DNA of 64,000 nt from Gonapodya sp. JEL0774 (GCA_027604505.1 JADIIX010000092.1:1-64000), one strand, 5' to 3'; shown: positions 28,055 to 40,797, counted from the stretch's first letter. Notes: generated by a model from the sequence alone, not told the origin. Translations and numbers: made by a program.

Positions 28055-31022
28055 CTACGTTCCTTCGAACCCTCTTTCTTGTCGCCCTTGCCGTTCTACC
28101 TCATCCACTCTCTTCAAAACATTCTCAATCAAAACTACTTCAAGCTCCCTACCCTGAAAAAGAAACAAATAGAACATCTCAATATTATTTACCTCGGGTA
28201 TTCCTCGCACTCAGTTTATCTAAACTCACCGCATTTTCCAATCCAGCAGGGGATTCGCTTATCCCTCGCTTCATTTCGCCGACACGCTTGCTCAAGGGGT
28301 CCAAGTACCGGTACCGAATCTCGTCCAAGGAGGCCTCGTTCCAAACATGGGTCTATACAATTTGAAAGGCGTTTCATATCGCTGTTTCAGGCCCACCGCA
28401 CTTTATCCAGCGCACTTTCTCACCTTGTTCGCACGATCACGGATCAGGAGGTACAGGTAAACGTTGAGAACCTGCATGAGCAGACCGTGTTTTTCAAAGA
28501 AGGCTTCGTCGTCCGACATCACAGTGTAGGGTCCGGCAAACTTTTCCCCCCGTTTGAGAACTTTGGTGCCAGACATGGTGTACAAGGTGTCCTTAATGTT
28601 GAAGATGATGGGGAAGAAGGTTCTCTGGAGGACTGGGGATGCGAATATGGGAGACTGCAAGAGGAGGTCCATCCAGATTTTATTCTCGCCAATCATCAAG
28701 TACAAAAATCATGTTCAAAAAGGCGTGCCACTCACTTGTGATCTTCGACCAGCATGATCCGATATGATCTCTGCTCCCTCCAACGCGCTCACAATCTCTT
28801 GCTTCAACAGAGTGACCGCGGCGACGCCCATTCCGGTGAGGCCCAGCGTCGAAGCGCGCGGCGCGTCTGCCTCGTCCCGCTCAAAGCCACCCATTTTCAG
28901 CATTTCGGCGATCCACCGCATTCGACATTCCTCATCGAGCCAGGTGCTCGTGAGCGTACGGACAAGTTGGAAAGCCGAGGAGCGCACAAGAGGGAGCGCC
29001 GTGGTGATCATGAGACGCACGAGGGAGTAAAAGATGTGATAGGGGACGGTTGGTGCGGGGAAGTACTCATCCGCTGAGCTGAACGTGGCGGGGGAGATGG
29101 AGGAGCGGGGTACGAACGGCGCGATTCGCGAGAGGAGGGCGATGGCGTGTAAACCAGCATGAGCAGCCTGGTCGCTGCACCTATATGAAAAAAGAACGGG
29201 ATTGCAAGATGCGGCTTTTTGCACTTTTGTAACGACACACGGGTATCGTGCGAAACTCACCCAGCCTCCATCAGGGCAACCGCACAACCGATCAGTCTCG
29301 CGAACAGGTACCTCTTGTTCGCCAATTTCGGGACCACGAGCGACGATAAAAACGGAGATGACGATGCAGTTCGACTTTTGCGTCGTGTTCGTTCTTCAGA
29401 TTCCATCACCAGTCCGACGAACACTCCCACGGCGGTGGTTGCGGGGTACAGCTGAGCAAACTTGGCGCCGATTGAGTCTTCAAAATATACACAAAGAAAG
29501 CCGTGATATTCGTCGTCCGTCGAAGAATTCTTGTGATGAAAAGTCGCGAGCAAACAAAAATTGACACACCATCAATGTCCTCTCGCTTGTTGTCCAAATC
29601 TGAGGTCGGAAGAGAAACCCCTCCTCTGTGGGCTTCCACCTCCTCGTGAAACCTCAACACAGCCATGACCTCCAACTGCGCCTCCCGCGCCAGAGTCTTG
29701 TTGGATCGAAAGTGCGATTGCGAGTATTGCAATGAGTTCCCGTGTGATGAGAACCAACTGAAGTGCCCCACTTGGCCCTGCCCGACTCAGCTCACCAACA
29801 ATCTTTCGACGAGGGTCCACCAGTCTGGGTGGGGTGATACCGATGGAGGTTGAGTGAATCCGTTGGCCGGTCGGGGAGCGCGAAGATGACGGGTGGAGGT
29901 GTTCAACGTGGCGGCGAAGTCGAGGTCAAGGTCGAGGTACGAAAGAGTGTCGACCGTTTGGAAAAATATGTAAGAGAGCAGCACGTGGGTGCGGTTTGGG
30001 TCGGTGGTCACGTCGGGGGGATGGCGAAGTGAAATCTGAACGGTGGAGGGCCAGGCGGGGTGACTGCACGTTGGACTATGTTCGGTAGCTACCGCAAGCT
30101 GAGCTTGCGCCCACTAACTGTCAGATTTGTCTTGATTAGGTTCCAGAGGCATTCGAGATAGGAAGCGATGAGCGTGAATATTTCGTACGCGTCGTTGATG
30201 CTGGGCACATGCTCTGCATCATCTGGTGCAGCGTTCTCCCCATCAGCTGAGTCTTCATTGTTTCCCGCTTCCGTCGCAGTGAATTCAATTCGGGGTACCC
30301 TGAAACAGCACGGGCCTGGTTGTTGAAAAGTAGATTCGGGAAATTCCAGAACCCCACGCCTCACACTTGACTTGTCTTGTTGTCATCGGTGACAAGTCGG
30401 CCAAGTATGCTTTTGATTATCGAAATACCCTTGCCGATTCCTGGTAGGGTTTCCATGGCGAAGTTGGAGAGTTTCGCAGTTCTTATTCTGGGAAGGACTG
30501 ACGGACAGATTTCGTGCTCCGAGCTGCCCTCTCTGTGATCCGATGTACAATAAACTTCATCTCACCTCTCACAACCATGCCAGCAATCATAATCCATTCC
30601 CGGGGTGCAGTTGTTGCATCAAGTTCCACAAGGTCCCATCGCTCCACACAGCCCATCATGACTTCCCTGGCGTTTCCCTTGCTCGCCATGACGTCTTGCA
30701 AAAACTTTACGGCAATATCTCGGGTAAGGGTGTGGATGGATGACAACGCCAATGGCACGACCAAATGCACGAGGTCCAGAAACGGAAGAGAACTCAGGGG
30801 TTCTGGAAGTGGAGATGATTCTCCAACAGAGGAAAATTCGTCCACGAGAGATTGGAGGAGGGAAATCTGATTCTCTCTTTGAGATCTTGAAAGAGGAACC
30901 TCCGATATCAGGACGGACTCCAGATATCGCAATGTTGTTGATACATCCAGTGTATCCGCAGAGAGCAGCATGCGAAGAGTCAAGGAAGGCAACCTGGGTT
31001 TGTCGGACATCTGTGTGTCCAT
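28055..31022 (-). CDS. Helical-repeat protein, possibly Alf4/Glomulin/Ybp2 family
   Basis: The start is the ATG at 31022 (MDTQMSDKPRLPSL) and the stop TAG is at 28057-28055. About ten exons are visible, with good donors. Segments, in order: DTLDVSTTLRYLESVLISE; LPGIGKGISIIKSILGRL; INDAYEIFTLIASYLECLWN; THVLLSYIFFQTVDTL; LAREAQLEVMAVLRFHEEVE; KFAQLYPATTAVGVFVGLV; TVPYHIFYSLVRLMITTALP; RMRWIAEMLKMGG then VAAVTLLKQEIVSAL; LMQVLNVYLYLLIRD; and LEVVLIENVLKRVDEVE. The amphipathic-helix pattern and the run from FYSLVRLM through AAVTLLKQEI to YLYLLIRD recall the Alf4/Glomulin/Ybp2 family, whose members regulate cullin ligases or stress and kinetochore factors. That assignment is tentative. A tubulin-cofactor or importin-like HEAT protein is an alternative. 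Confidence 0.6.
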
Positions 31023-31329
31023 CGGTGAAGCCGTGAGACATCTTGAACGGCTTGGTCCGTGCCGAATGATTCTCCCCAGCACATAGACAATATGTAATCT
31101 GGGAATGCTGTTTCTCATGAATTTTAAGAGATTGATAAATTCGTCGAAAAGAAGGGTATGCATATGCTTTGAGAAGAATAGTGGGGAATCCGTCCATACA
31201 CAAGAGGACATATCAAACAATATCCAAAATCACTACAAATGCAGCTCTCATGAGAGAAAACAAAGTTCAGATAACTATGTAAAGCTGCACACAAAATGCG
31301 AAACCACCGCGACGACCTGTCCAATTCAG

Positions 31330-32319
31330 TCATTTCTTTTTCTTTGACCAACGAGGAGGAGGAGGCTCAGTTGTATCCACGACTTCCAGGTGCCGAATAA
31401 TTACATCACCACCAGCAACGTCAAAAACCGCGCTGAGCCTGGCAGCTACCATTCTGATACATTCGAATGCGTCTTTTGGCAAAGTCGCATCAAGTGCTGT
31501 TTTGACTTCGGACTTTTTCTCTGATGGTGGTTTTCCAGAAAGAACTGCAAAATTGGCACGGTTTCCGGTCCCGGCATTCTTCTCGAACCATGTAGGATCC
31601 TCGACAGTGTACGCCTGGAACTCGTCAACGAAATTCCGGGAATGGTACCCCCACTCCCGAAAACGTTTTTCTACCATGGACCGCAGCTGCTTCCCGGCGG
31701 TACCGAAACGGATTCGCTCACCACCACTGGTAACTGCTTGGTCAGAGGCTAGAGAGTCCCACAGCTCGACCACGGCGTCCCGATACCCCGTACACAGGTA
31801 AAACAACGCATGAGCTAGCTCGTGGCGAAAGGTAGAGCCATCGCCCCGTGTAAAGGCGACAAGATAACGGAGTGACGGATCGGGATTCTTCACATGGTCA
31901 CTGAAGGCTGCCATCAGGGAGCGTTCAGAGGGGGAAGGGGTAAAATATGACGGAGTGGAGAAGGTAGCTCTGTTGGCTCCCATGTTTGCCGAGTGCGAGT
32001 CCGTTCGAACTTCAAGGAATACGCCCTCGTCAACTGCTGCACATTTCCTCGTTCTCAAATTCCACCAGTTGAGAAGCACCTCCATCGGAAAGTTGATCCC
32101 TACAAATGTACTCCGAACTTTGTCCACCGAAACAGTCTGCTCGTACTCGCTGGCTGGCCGAGCGAGGGCGGTTGTCATTGACTCTCTGTTGTCAAAGGAA
32201 ACAATCGCCAAGTTTGGTGAGTGGTGAGCACAAGGGTTTGCGGTGGACGCATCGAGAGTGTTTGAAACGCGGGCGTAGGCTATTCGGAATGATTTGGGGT
32301 GCCCGAGTCCAATTTTCAT
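31330..32319 (-). CDS. Putative zinc metallopeptidase with HELAH motif, intronless
   Basis: A single-exon gene of 329 residues from the ATG at 32319 (MKIGLGHPKSFRIAYARV). The frame continues upstream to 32382 without an ATG. It contains FRHELAHALFYL (HExxH, about residue 175) and, about 65 residues downstream, FVDEFQAYTVED, which could supply a third glutamate ligand as in gluzincin-type peptidases. There is no signal peptide. The C-terminus is basic (RWSKKKK). An extended N-terminal region of unknown fold contains FNREST-like and TFSTPSYFTPSP segments. I do not recognise the family. The HExxH and the EFQAY element together suggest a real enzyme rather than a chance motif. The lack of introns sets it apart from its neighbours. 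Confidence 0.65.
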   Translation of the reverse strand: MKIGLGHPKSFRIAYARVSNTLDASTANPCAHHSPNLAIVSFDNRESMTTALARPASEYEQTVSVDKVRSTFVGINFPMEVLLNWWNLRTRKCAAVDEGVFLEVRTDSHSANMGANRATFSTPSYFTPSPSERSLMAAFSDHVKNPDPSLRYLVAFTRGDGSTFRHELAHALFYLCTGYRDAVVELWDSLASDQAVTSGGERIRFGTAGKQLRSMVEKRFREWGYHSRNFVDEFQAYTVEDPTWFEKNAGTGNRANFAVLSGKPPSEKKSEVKTALDATLPKDAFECIRMVAARLSAVFDVAGGDVIIRHLEVVDTTEPPPPRWSKKKK

Positions 32320-32424
32320 GGGGGTTTCTTTTGGTGGTTGAAGGAACAGGTTCAATAACACGTCATACAAGACCCCTGGCACTCGTGATCAAGATAAAAT
32401 TCTGGACGTGGGGGTTCACACATA

Positions 32425-35250
32425 ATGGCCACCCTTCCGATTGTTCTCGCGCGGGGAAACTCACTGACGGGTCATGCATTACTGATTCAATCGGGAACAG
32501 GGACATTGATGGGATGCCGGTTGGCTCATTTTCCGCACATTCCCGTTCTTGGACACTTTAGCTCACAACGAAAGGAACGCCAGTGGCGAAATTGTGACGG
32601 ACATTCTCCGCAATCGTATTTGCTATTTAGTTGGAGGTCTTTCTCATCGAGTTCGAGTTCGAGGGACGGACCAAACACCCCACACTCTGATTCCAGCTTC
32701 ACCTCATCACCCAGAACAACTGGACCTGTGCCACAACCAACAACCCCCCGCGCATTTAGTTTTCCTTGGACGAGACGACACTCTCCAGGGGGAAAGAAAA
32801 CTGTCAACCCTCCAGATTCGGGAATCAATATCCGCAATGCGAAGTCACTCCCCAATACAACGGAATCCGATAACCCACCCCAAAACACCGGGAACCCGTC
32901 TACTTCTTCTCCATCGCGACCAAATCGCACCGTAGTTCCTCGGAGGTTCCCCTCAGCATCTCGGAACGCTGCACCTAAACCAGCCACTGAAACTGAGAAC
33001 GGTTCGGTACGATTTGTAAAGCCCAGTGGATTTGAGAGAGTGGATAAAGAGACGTGTGAGATGTCGTGTGAGTGGAATCCATGTTGGGGTGAGATGTACA
33101 TGCGAGTATCCCTCATGGTCTTGCTCATTTAGACGCGGAGAAGCCCAACTTTGAGAATATCCCCCGCCTCTCCATGGGACTTGAGCGTGCTCTGTTCAAG
33201 TAAGCACCCATCTCTTTGTTCGTATCTCGGTGTTGATCAGCAATTCGTCACCTTTGTTCCAGCCGTGGTGTCATGGTTCTCCAGGACCCCCGCACTGGCG
33301 TCTTTAATTTTGATCCTGCACTGAAGCGGATCCCCCGCCCAGAAGAGTTTGATTTTTCCCTTTTATCTCCATTTGTTCCACCTTCTCAAGACAAAGTGAG
33401 AAAGTCTGCTTCAAATGATCTACTGTGACTCTGTGTACTGTACCACCGGATTCCAACATCCCCATTCGCGCACCAGACCCTCCAAGATCACGCCAAAAAT
33501 GTCGGTGCCCGATATACCGCATCAACCTCTTCTGCGGGCTCTTTACTCGCGCAATTTCTTATGACGGTCACTGACCACCGCGAGGTCGATACATCTGGAA
33601 TGTCGATGGCGTTTCTTGGAGAAGTGAGATCAATTATTGATGTCGCTTTGGTGCCGAGGTGAACGAGGTGAATGCTGTCTCCTAATTGGACTTTTAGAGT
33701 CGAAGACACTCTCGTATCATACGCCTTCCTTGTTCTGCATTGCTCCACTGGCTCCCGGAGCAAGGAGGTTATGCTCTGGATGCGGAGAAGCCGGCCGACG
33801 AAGAAGCGCGCGAGACTGTGTTAAGTAAGCTGGTGAGGAAGGCAATGCGAAGATGGATTGAAGAGGTTTCGCGTGCAATGTGCATTCCGTCCATTTCCTT
33901 AGGGCAAAGTCCTGGAGAAGAAATTGACTCTTAAACCAGAGGCCTTTGAGAGATACCTCCTGAATGCGTCCGGTGCGAAGCCGCAACCCGAGATTGACTC
34001 ATTCCACTATGGAAAGGTTGGACCTTTTGGAGACATACCTCATATGATAAATTTGGCTCTTACTTCCTTCCGTCTTCATAACCTCCAGTTTGGAAACTTT
34101 CTACTACGGTCTCAACTTGACTGCGTTCACCCTTCTGTATGTATCATCCCCTCCATCAAATTTAATCGAGAACCTAATGATGCAAGTAAAAATAGCTTCC
34201 CAAGCTCACATTCGACCTTAAAACTCGCGCCACGCAAATCATCCGCATGGACCCGCATAACTACCACGACAAACTCGGGTACAAACTTCACGAACAGCGA
34301 GGCGCATATCAATCGTATGAACGGGAGTTCTACGACATGCTTCGGAGTGCAGCACTGAAGTGGAGCCTTCAGGCTAGAATTGGATGTATGGATGGGGTCT
34401 TTGTGGTTGGTATTGGTGTTTGCGATTTGGCTACCGGAGACAGAGCATCCAATTACGTGATCGCGCATAGTGTCACCACAACACGGATCAAATGTTTGGG
34501 TTCCAGTACCTTCCTCTTGAAACCATGGACGATCTTCTTTTTGGAGGCAGCGAGATTGCCGAGCAAGCCTTCCATGCAAGTCTCAGAATGCTTGAGCTGA
34601 TTCTTGAGAAGGCCACTACCCAGTTCCCACAACAGGTTTGTCCTAAATTTCCGCGTTAAATATGAAGCTTGAGATTGGTGCTCATTGGGTGTCATGGCTC
34701 CGTTCTTCTTTGTGACCACGACTACAGTCTCTTCGCCTGACCTTGAAAACGCAGAAAAAAGTGTTTCCAAATCCACAATTTCTAAGCGTCTACGTGCAGC
34801 CGGTCGTCAAAGGTCAACTTGACGATCCAGACACACTCCAGCAACCCGTGGTGAAGTATCGTCTTGAATGCTACTCAACAATTAATGGAGAACGAACGCT
34901 CCGCAGAGTAAGCTCCGGTGGTTCCGTAGCCTGTCGCTTCGAGGTCTACTGGAAGGTTGCAGATGTTACTGCTCGGGCAAATGCCGCTGATTTGTGGAGA
35001 GAATATGAGTCCGTGCGGAAGGATTGCTCGAACCTAAAAGATGATATTCTGTCAGAGGCCGAACTGAAGAGAAAGGAGAATTTCATGAGCCTACTAAGAA
35101 AACGGTGAGTGGATGTAGGAAGAATTGAATATCAACTCTAGCCATTTATTGTCGTTGATTGTCTCTGACCGCAATGAACTTGCGCGCAGCCATGTGTGGG
35201 AGGAGGATTCTCCAGAGGAGACATTGCGCACAAAGTTGTTCTCGCAATAA
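32425..35250 (+). CDS. PET127: Pet127-like mitochondrial RNA-processing protein
   Basis: Pet127 is a mitochondrial membrane-associated protein involved in 5' processing and turnover of mitochondrial RNAs. Eleven exons (32425-33067, 33133-33199, 33263-33395, 33477-33623, 33698-33832, 33903-34016, 34089-34136, 34205-34405, 34471-34635, 34755-35104, 35190-35250) close in phase to 687 residues. The N-terminus is Ser/Arg-rich (WRSFSSSSSS), plausible as a mitochondrial targeting region. Conserved blocks are LSMGLERALFNRGVMVLQDP, FNFDPALKRI, GGYALDAEKP, LTFDLKTRATQIIRMDP, YEREFYDMLRSAALKWSLQ, RIGCMDGVFV and HHNTDQMFGFQYLPLE. The PD-(D/E)xK-like core (FDLKTR, EREFYDML) is intact. The exact N-terminus is the weakest part because a long open frame also lies antisense to exon 1. 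Confidence 0.9.
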
Positions 35251-35994
35251 ACATATATATCATGGACCTTCGTCCTTGTAACCTGGGACGTGCAACCTAA
35301 CGCAGTTTTGTCCATCGATGACGCCCATTTGAAAGGCACAGCGATTTCTTTGAGGAAAGAAGCCGCCAAGAGAACAAAAGAAGCGCCAAACATTTTGCAC
35401 TGGCGTACTTTGTATGGGTTCCCCATATTTTTCTCGCACGGAGGTTGTATGACTGAATGGCTTACAGGGTTCACGGGGTTTACAGTCCTTCATAATGGAA
35501 GGAAGAGATTGCCTCGTTGGTCCAATAAACAAAAGGAAGACGAACTCTCGGGGGTCCCTGAATTGTGGCGCAGGGGGTCTTCAAAGGAGAAAAAGCAGTT
35601 TGGCCACATTGTTGGCGCAATAGAAATTTAGAGCCACGTTAGACGGCTAGAGTCATAGGTAAGTTCGCGCAATCACGCTATCACCATCATGGGGATGCTT
35701 GGAGAGTTATGGGTCTCTGGCTCCGTCTCGTCCCTCCACTCCCTCCCCACGTGACGCCGAGCCATGAGCTTTTCTTTGTCGTTGCCCCGGATGCACAAAC
35801 AGGAGAGCGAGGAATAAGAGGCGCATTCTACCAGAATATCCCTCAATGTAAATTTGGGCCGTTTCGCTTGTGGTTGACTGATTGGCGTCTTTGTTGTTTT
35901 CCTTTCATCAATCGATCAATGTCAACCAGAGTTGGCGCAATAGTTGAAAAAGCACTCCATTCAGTCTTTCCTCCCTCTTTTCGACACTCCATCC
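35251..35994. other. Intergenic region between PET127 and eEF3
   Basis: Promoter of eEF3. A 340-base open frame (35290-35631) has no ATG at its start and no known family, so I do not call it. The sequence just upstream of the eEF3 ATG is C/T-rich (TCTTTCCTCCCTCTTTTC), as expected for a highly expressed fungal gene. Confidence 0.45.
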
Positions 35995-38900
35995 ATGCCT
36001 CCTAAGAAGAACAACGCACGCGGAAGCAATAGCCTTCTCAAGGACACAGTAACCAAGGAGGCGGGTCTCCAACCCCGTTCGGAGACGCCCGACACACTCC
36101 GCGAGGGCTCTGTGACTGCATCCTTCGTGTCTGACTCCGACTCCGCAACTTCTGGTGGACCCGTAGATGAGAAATCTCTCGCCCTCGCGGAACTGATCAC
36201 CACACTTACCACGAATGCCGCCGCAGAAAAACGCCTGCAAGCTGCGACCGACATTGCAAAGTTTGTGGAAACAGAGGGTGTTGCCCAGATGGTCAAGACC
36301 AGAATCCTCCACGGTATCGCAACTGGACTCCACAACACTAAGCAACCGGTTGCTCGCGAGGGTGCCATTACTGCCATCGAGACTTTGCTCAAGAGCTCTT
36401 TCGGCAAGCAGGTTGAGCCATACATGATTACCTTCGTTCCAGTCTTACTCGAGAGGTTGGCTGACAAAGTAGGTAGCAAGTGTGGACAGCAGCATATGTA
36501 GTCCTCTCAACATCGTCTTATCTTTGTGGGATGGGATGAATTGGCAGGCCAAGACTGTTTGCGTCGCCGCGGACTCAGCTCTCAAGACTTTGGTCCGAAG
36601 CTTAGCACCGTACGCAACCAAACAAGTGAGTTGGTTTCCAATTTCTGTCATTTTTTGACTCTCCCATCTCACCCACTCCCTCGCTCGATCATTCCCATAA
36701 TAGATCCTCCCCCTCCTCTTAGCCGGTATCGAGTATAGTCAAAAGTGGCAAACCAAGGTCGGAGCCTTGGAACTATTGCAGATCCTCTCCACAACCGCCC
36801 CTCGTCAAATGACAACAGCGGTTCCCGACCTTATCTCCCCGCTCTCTGAGGTGATGCACGACACGAAGGCCGAAGCTAAGAACGCTGGTCGCGCCACCAT
36901 GGAGGCCGTTTGCCAATTAATCAACAACAAGGATATTGAGAAGTTCATTCCTGCTCTGATCGTAAGTGATATTCAGATGGCTCATGGTGGAAGTCGCGCC
37001 CATGCCAGATGTTCCAATGTAGGACACCATCGCCAACCCCGAGAAAGTCCCCGACACTGTCCACCTCCTCGGTTCGACCACCTTCGTCTCCGAAGTGCTT
37101 CCTCCCACACTCGCCATTATGGTACCCCTCCTCTCGCGAGGTCTTAACGAAAGACAGACTGCCATTAAACGCAAGGCCGCGGTTATTATCATCAACATGT
37201 GTAAGCTGGTTGAAAAGCCCTCCATCATCGCCCCGTTCCTGCCTCGCCTGCTCCCCACTTTGGAGAAGATTCAGGACGATGTCGCCGACCCGGAATGTCG
37301 TCAAATGTGCCAGAATGCCACCAAGATTCTCACCAAGGTCGGTATTCCCGCGCCAGGAACAGTCATGGACGATGGCTACGAGTTCAAGAAGCTCGATGAG
37401 AAGGTGTGTTGTCTCTTGGTTTTGTCCGTATTATCTCAACATGCCGCTTACTTTGCTGTATTGGGAATCCAGGCTCTTGCCTACCTGAAGAAGGCCATTG
37501 GCCACCAGCACATCAGTCAAATCCCGGAGGCTTACCGCCCTGTTCTCGAGTACCTCGAGCACATGGCCGCTGCGATGGTCTCCGATGGTAACATGGACAA
37601 CGAGGACTGGCACAGCTCGATTGTGCCAACCCTTAAGGCGTTCATTCCCGCTGAAGAAGTTGTTCTCAGCGTTGTGAAGGAGTTCCGTGAGCTTTCGTTC
37701 GGATCCAACGTGAAGGAGGTTGTCGTCGAAGAGGAGGAGGATGACGCTGAGGAGCTTTGCAACTGCGAGTTCTCTCTCGCTTACGGTGCGCGTGTTCTCT
37801 TGAACCGCACACACATGATTCTCAAGAGGGGTCACCGTTACGGTCTCACTGGTGCCAAGTGAGCTGCTTTTGAAGAGAAGCATATGCAATGCAGAGTCTA
37901 ACGTAACTGTCTTCAACAGCGGTTCCGGAAAGTCAACTCTCATGCGTGCCATCGCCAACGGACAGGTTGAAGGTTTCCCCCCCGCCGACGTGCTCAAGAC
38001 AGTAGCCGTTGAGCACGATTTGGACGGTGCTCACGAGCACGATGACAAGGAAGTCAACAACTTCGTCCTCGAGGACCCAGTTTACGCACACCTCCCTAAA
38101 GAAACTATTATCAACATGCTCGAAACTGTCGGTTTCAAAGGTCCTATGGCGACGAGGCCTGTCGGTCAGCTTTCCGGTGGTTGGAGGATGAAGTTGGCTC
38201 TTGCGCGAGCTATGCTTCACAACGCCGACATGTGAGTCCTCCAGGTTTTTCGGGTGCCCTGGTGCTCCGCCGCTCATTCAGGGTCTTGTTAGCTTGCTCC
38301 TGGACGAACCCACGAATCACTTGGACGTCATCAATGTCGCTTGGCTCGAGCAGTACCTGATCAGCCTCAAGCATGTCACTTGCATCATTGTATCACACGA
38401 CTCTAGCTTCTTGGACAATGTCTGCACGGACATTATCCACCTCGACAACTTCAAGCTCAAACGTTACCGAGGAAACCTGTCCAAGTTTGTCGAGGCTGTC
38501 CCTGAGGCGAAGGCCTACTACGAGCTCGGAGCCGCCCAACAGTCTTTCCGATTCCCGGAGCCTGGCATGCTGGAGGGTGTGAAGACTAAGGAGAGGGCCA
38601 TTCTGAAGGTTCAGAACGCTGTGTTCCAGTACCCAGGAACTGACAAGCGACAGTTGAACGGCGTCACTTTCCAATGTTCTCTTGGCTCGCGTGTCGCGGT
38701 CGTTGGACCCAAGTGAGTGTTGCGCGGCTGTAGCCCTCGCTCGATTTGACTACACATTATTGACATAAACGGTTCGCAGCGGTGCCGGCAAATCGACCCT
38801 CATCAAGCTGATGTGTGGTGTTATTGAGGCCGACAGTGGTGTAGTCTGGCGCCACCCGAACTTACGAATTGCCTACGTCGCTCAGCACGCGTTCGAGCAC

Positions 38901-40448
38901 ATTGAAAAGCACACCAACCTGACCCCTAACCAGTACATTCAATGGCGTTACCAGACTGGCGAGGATCGTGAGGAGATGGAGAAGGCTGCGCACCAGATCT
39001 CTGCAGAGGAGGCTGCAACGATGTCTAAGATCCAGGTTATCTCCGGTGAGAAGAAGGTTGTTGATCAAGTCATCGGCAGGTTAGTTCGGTGGAGCGTTCG
39101 AATTCAAATTAGTAACCAAAGCATTGATACGATTTATCTTTAAGGCGAAAACTCAAAAACTCTTACGAGTACGAGGTTTCTTGGGTCGGCAAGCTGGCAA
39201 ACGAGAACTCCTGGTTCCCCCGGGACACCCTTATTGAGATGGGTGAGTGGACGCATGTCTTGAGTTTTTTAGTTCCAGATTATCATTGTATTTCCTCCAG
39301 GTTTCTTGAAGAAGGTTCAGGAAATCGACCAAGCCGAAGCTGCCCGGCAGGGTATGACTCGGTGAGTGGATTGCCTTGTTCTCGGCACTTTGATAAAGTT
39401 GTCAAAACCATCCTTTCCCAGTCCCCTTACCCAGAAAGAAATCGAAAAGCACCTTTCTGATGTCGGTATCGACTCTGAGATCGGTACCCACTCCCACATC
39501 AAGGGTCTGTCCGGCGGACAGAAGGTCAAAGTCGTCATTGCCGGTGCCATGTGGCAACGCCCCCATCTTCTCGTCTTGGACGAACCGTGAGTAGCGAGCG
39601 TCCCTGTTAGTTTCATATCTTGAACTATGACTGATGATTTCTTGCGATGAATGCATTGCGTCAAATGGTTCTTGATAGTACCGTGAGTTGTGTTTGGCGT
39701 CACCGTCTTCACCAAATCAATGCACTCAATCCACTCTCAATATCATGAAATTTCCTGTCGGCTCATGCTTCCTACCTGATGTTACTGGGTTTCTGCATCG
39801 TTTGTGATCTGGCACTCTTAAACATAGAACTTCTTGGATCGTGACAGTTTGGGTGCTCTCAAGACCGCCATCGATGCCTATGGTGGTGGTGTTATCATGG
39901 TGCGTGCACATGCTAGCCCCGCTGTCTGATTAGATCGCTCACGGGACGTTCAATTTCTTTTCTATAGGTTACACACTCTAGTACGTGAAACTTGATATCT
40001 TATCCTGCCTACACCGACTAACATCCCTCTTCCATCGCACTGTCTCAGGGGAGTTCTCGGAAGCCATTTGCAAGGAAGTGTGGAAGGTCGACAACGGAGA
40101 GCTCCTCCCCACCGGTCACAACTGGGTGAGCGGTCAAGGCGCTGGTCCCAGGCTCGATGATAAAGCGAAGGACGAGGAGGTGTTCGATGGTTTGTCCGCT
40201 GTATACAAGCATTGTGTTGTTTCCGTGGGCCTCATTGTCATTGTTACTTGGTTTGCAGCCTTCGGCAACAAGATTGACGTCGCCAAGCAGAAGGCCAAAC
40301 TGTCCGGTAAGGACTTGCGGAAAAAGCGCAAGGAGCGCGAGCTGCGTCGGAAGGTTAGTCGTTAACATGCAATTGTGTAATTCTGGAGTTTCTAATCGTT
40401 TATTCTCCTTCTCAGCGCGGCGAGGACGTCTCTGACGACGACGAGTAA
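35995..40448 (+). CDS. TEF3: Translation elongation factor 3 (eEF3)
   Basis: Fungal ABC-ATPase that helps release E-site tRNA during elongation. I infer 17 exons totalling 1,096 residues, closing in phase. The start [12 protein letters not shown] is at 35995. HEAT-type repeats span about residues 60-400 (for example [18 protein letters not shown]). ABC1 has Walker A GANGSGKSTL, signature QLSGGW and Walker [15 protein letters not shown]2 has GPNGAGKSTL, signature LSGGQKVK and LLVLDEPTNFLDRDS. The eEF3-specific chromodomain-like insertion ([14 protein letters not shown]) sits between them. The tail is Lys/Arg-rich and ends DDDE. Small exons are 39679-39682 (4 nt, completing Pro and coding Thr of DEPTN) and 39968-39980 (13 nt). 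Both Walker A Asn codons are split AA|C by an intron. This is a ribosome-associated housekeeping gene. Confidence 0.97.
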
Positions 40449-40797
40449 ATCACGGCCGACCAATGAATCCCCTCTTCTCATTCCGCGCTGGCCGTCTTTG
40501 TTGCATAGATTTGGACTAGATTTGTACTTCCTTCTGTTTGAGAATACAGCACTTATTTCTTGTTGAAAATATCTGAAGTCCCAATCAAAAATTATGTGGT
40601 GGCTACCTGCAAGAACAAGATGTGAGGGGCGTGGTGACTGCCCCGGTAACTGCTGGCACCATTCCATACCGCGTTCCCACGTTTTCCCGAGTCGCTGACT
40701 CTGTCACGCCCACAATCAGTCGCCCTGACTTTTTGAGATTCGGAAAACATCTCCTAGCGAAGACCTCAAAGATCATACCGGTTTCACTTTGAGAGGG

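Noticed and set aside
32526-33128. A 200-residue open frame on the minus strand opposite PET127 exon 1
   Set aside because: The plus-strand exon splices in phase into certain Pet127 sequence (GLERALFNRGV), so the antisense frame is most likely a by-product of codon composition. It has no recognisable domain.
35290-35631. Open frame after PET127 reading SIDDAHLKGTAISLRKEAAK
   Set aside because: It starts with GTG rather than ATG, lies after the PET127 stop, and has no splice partner or family. A transposase fragment was considered but no motif supports it.
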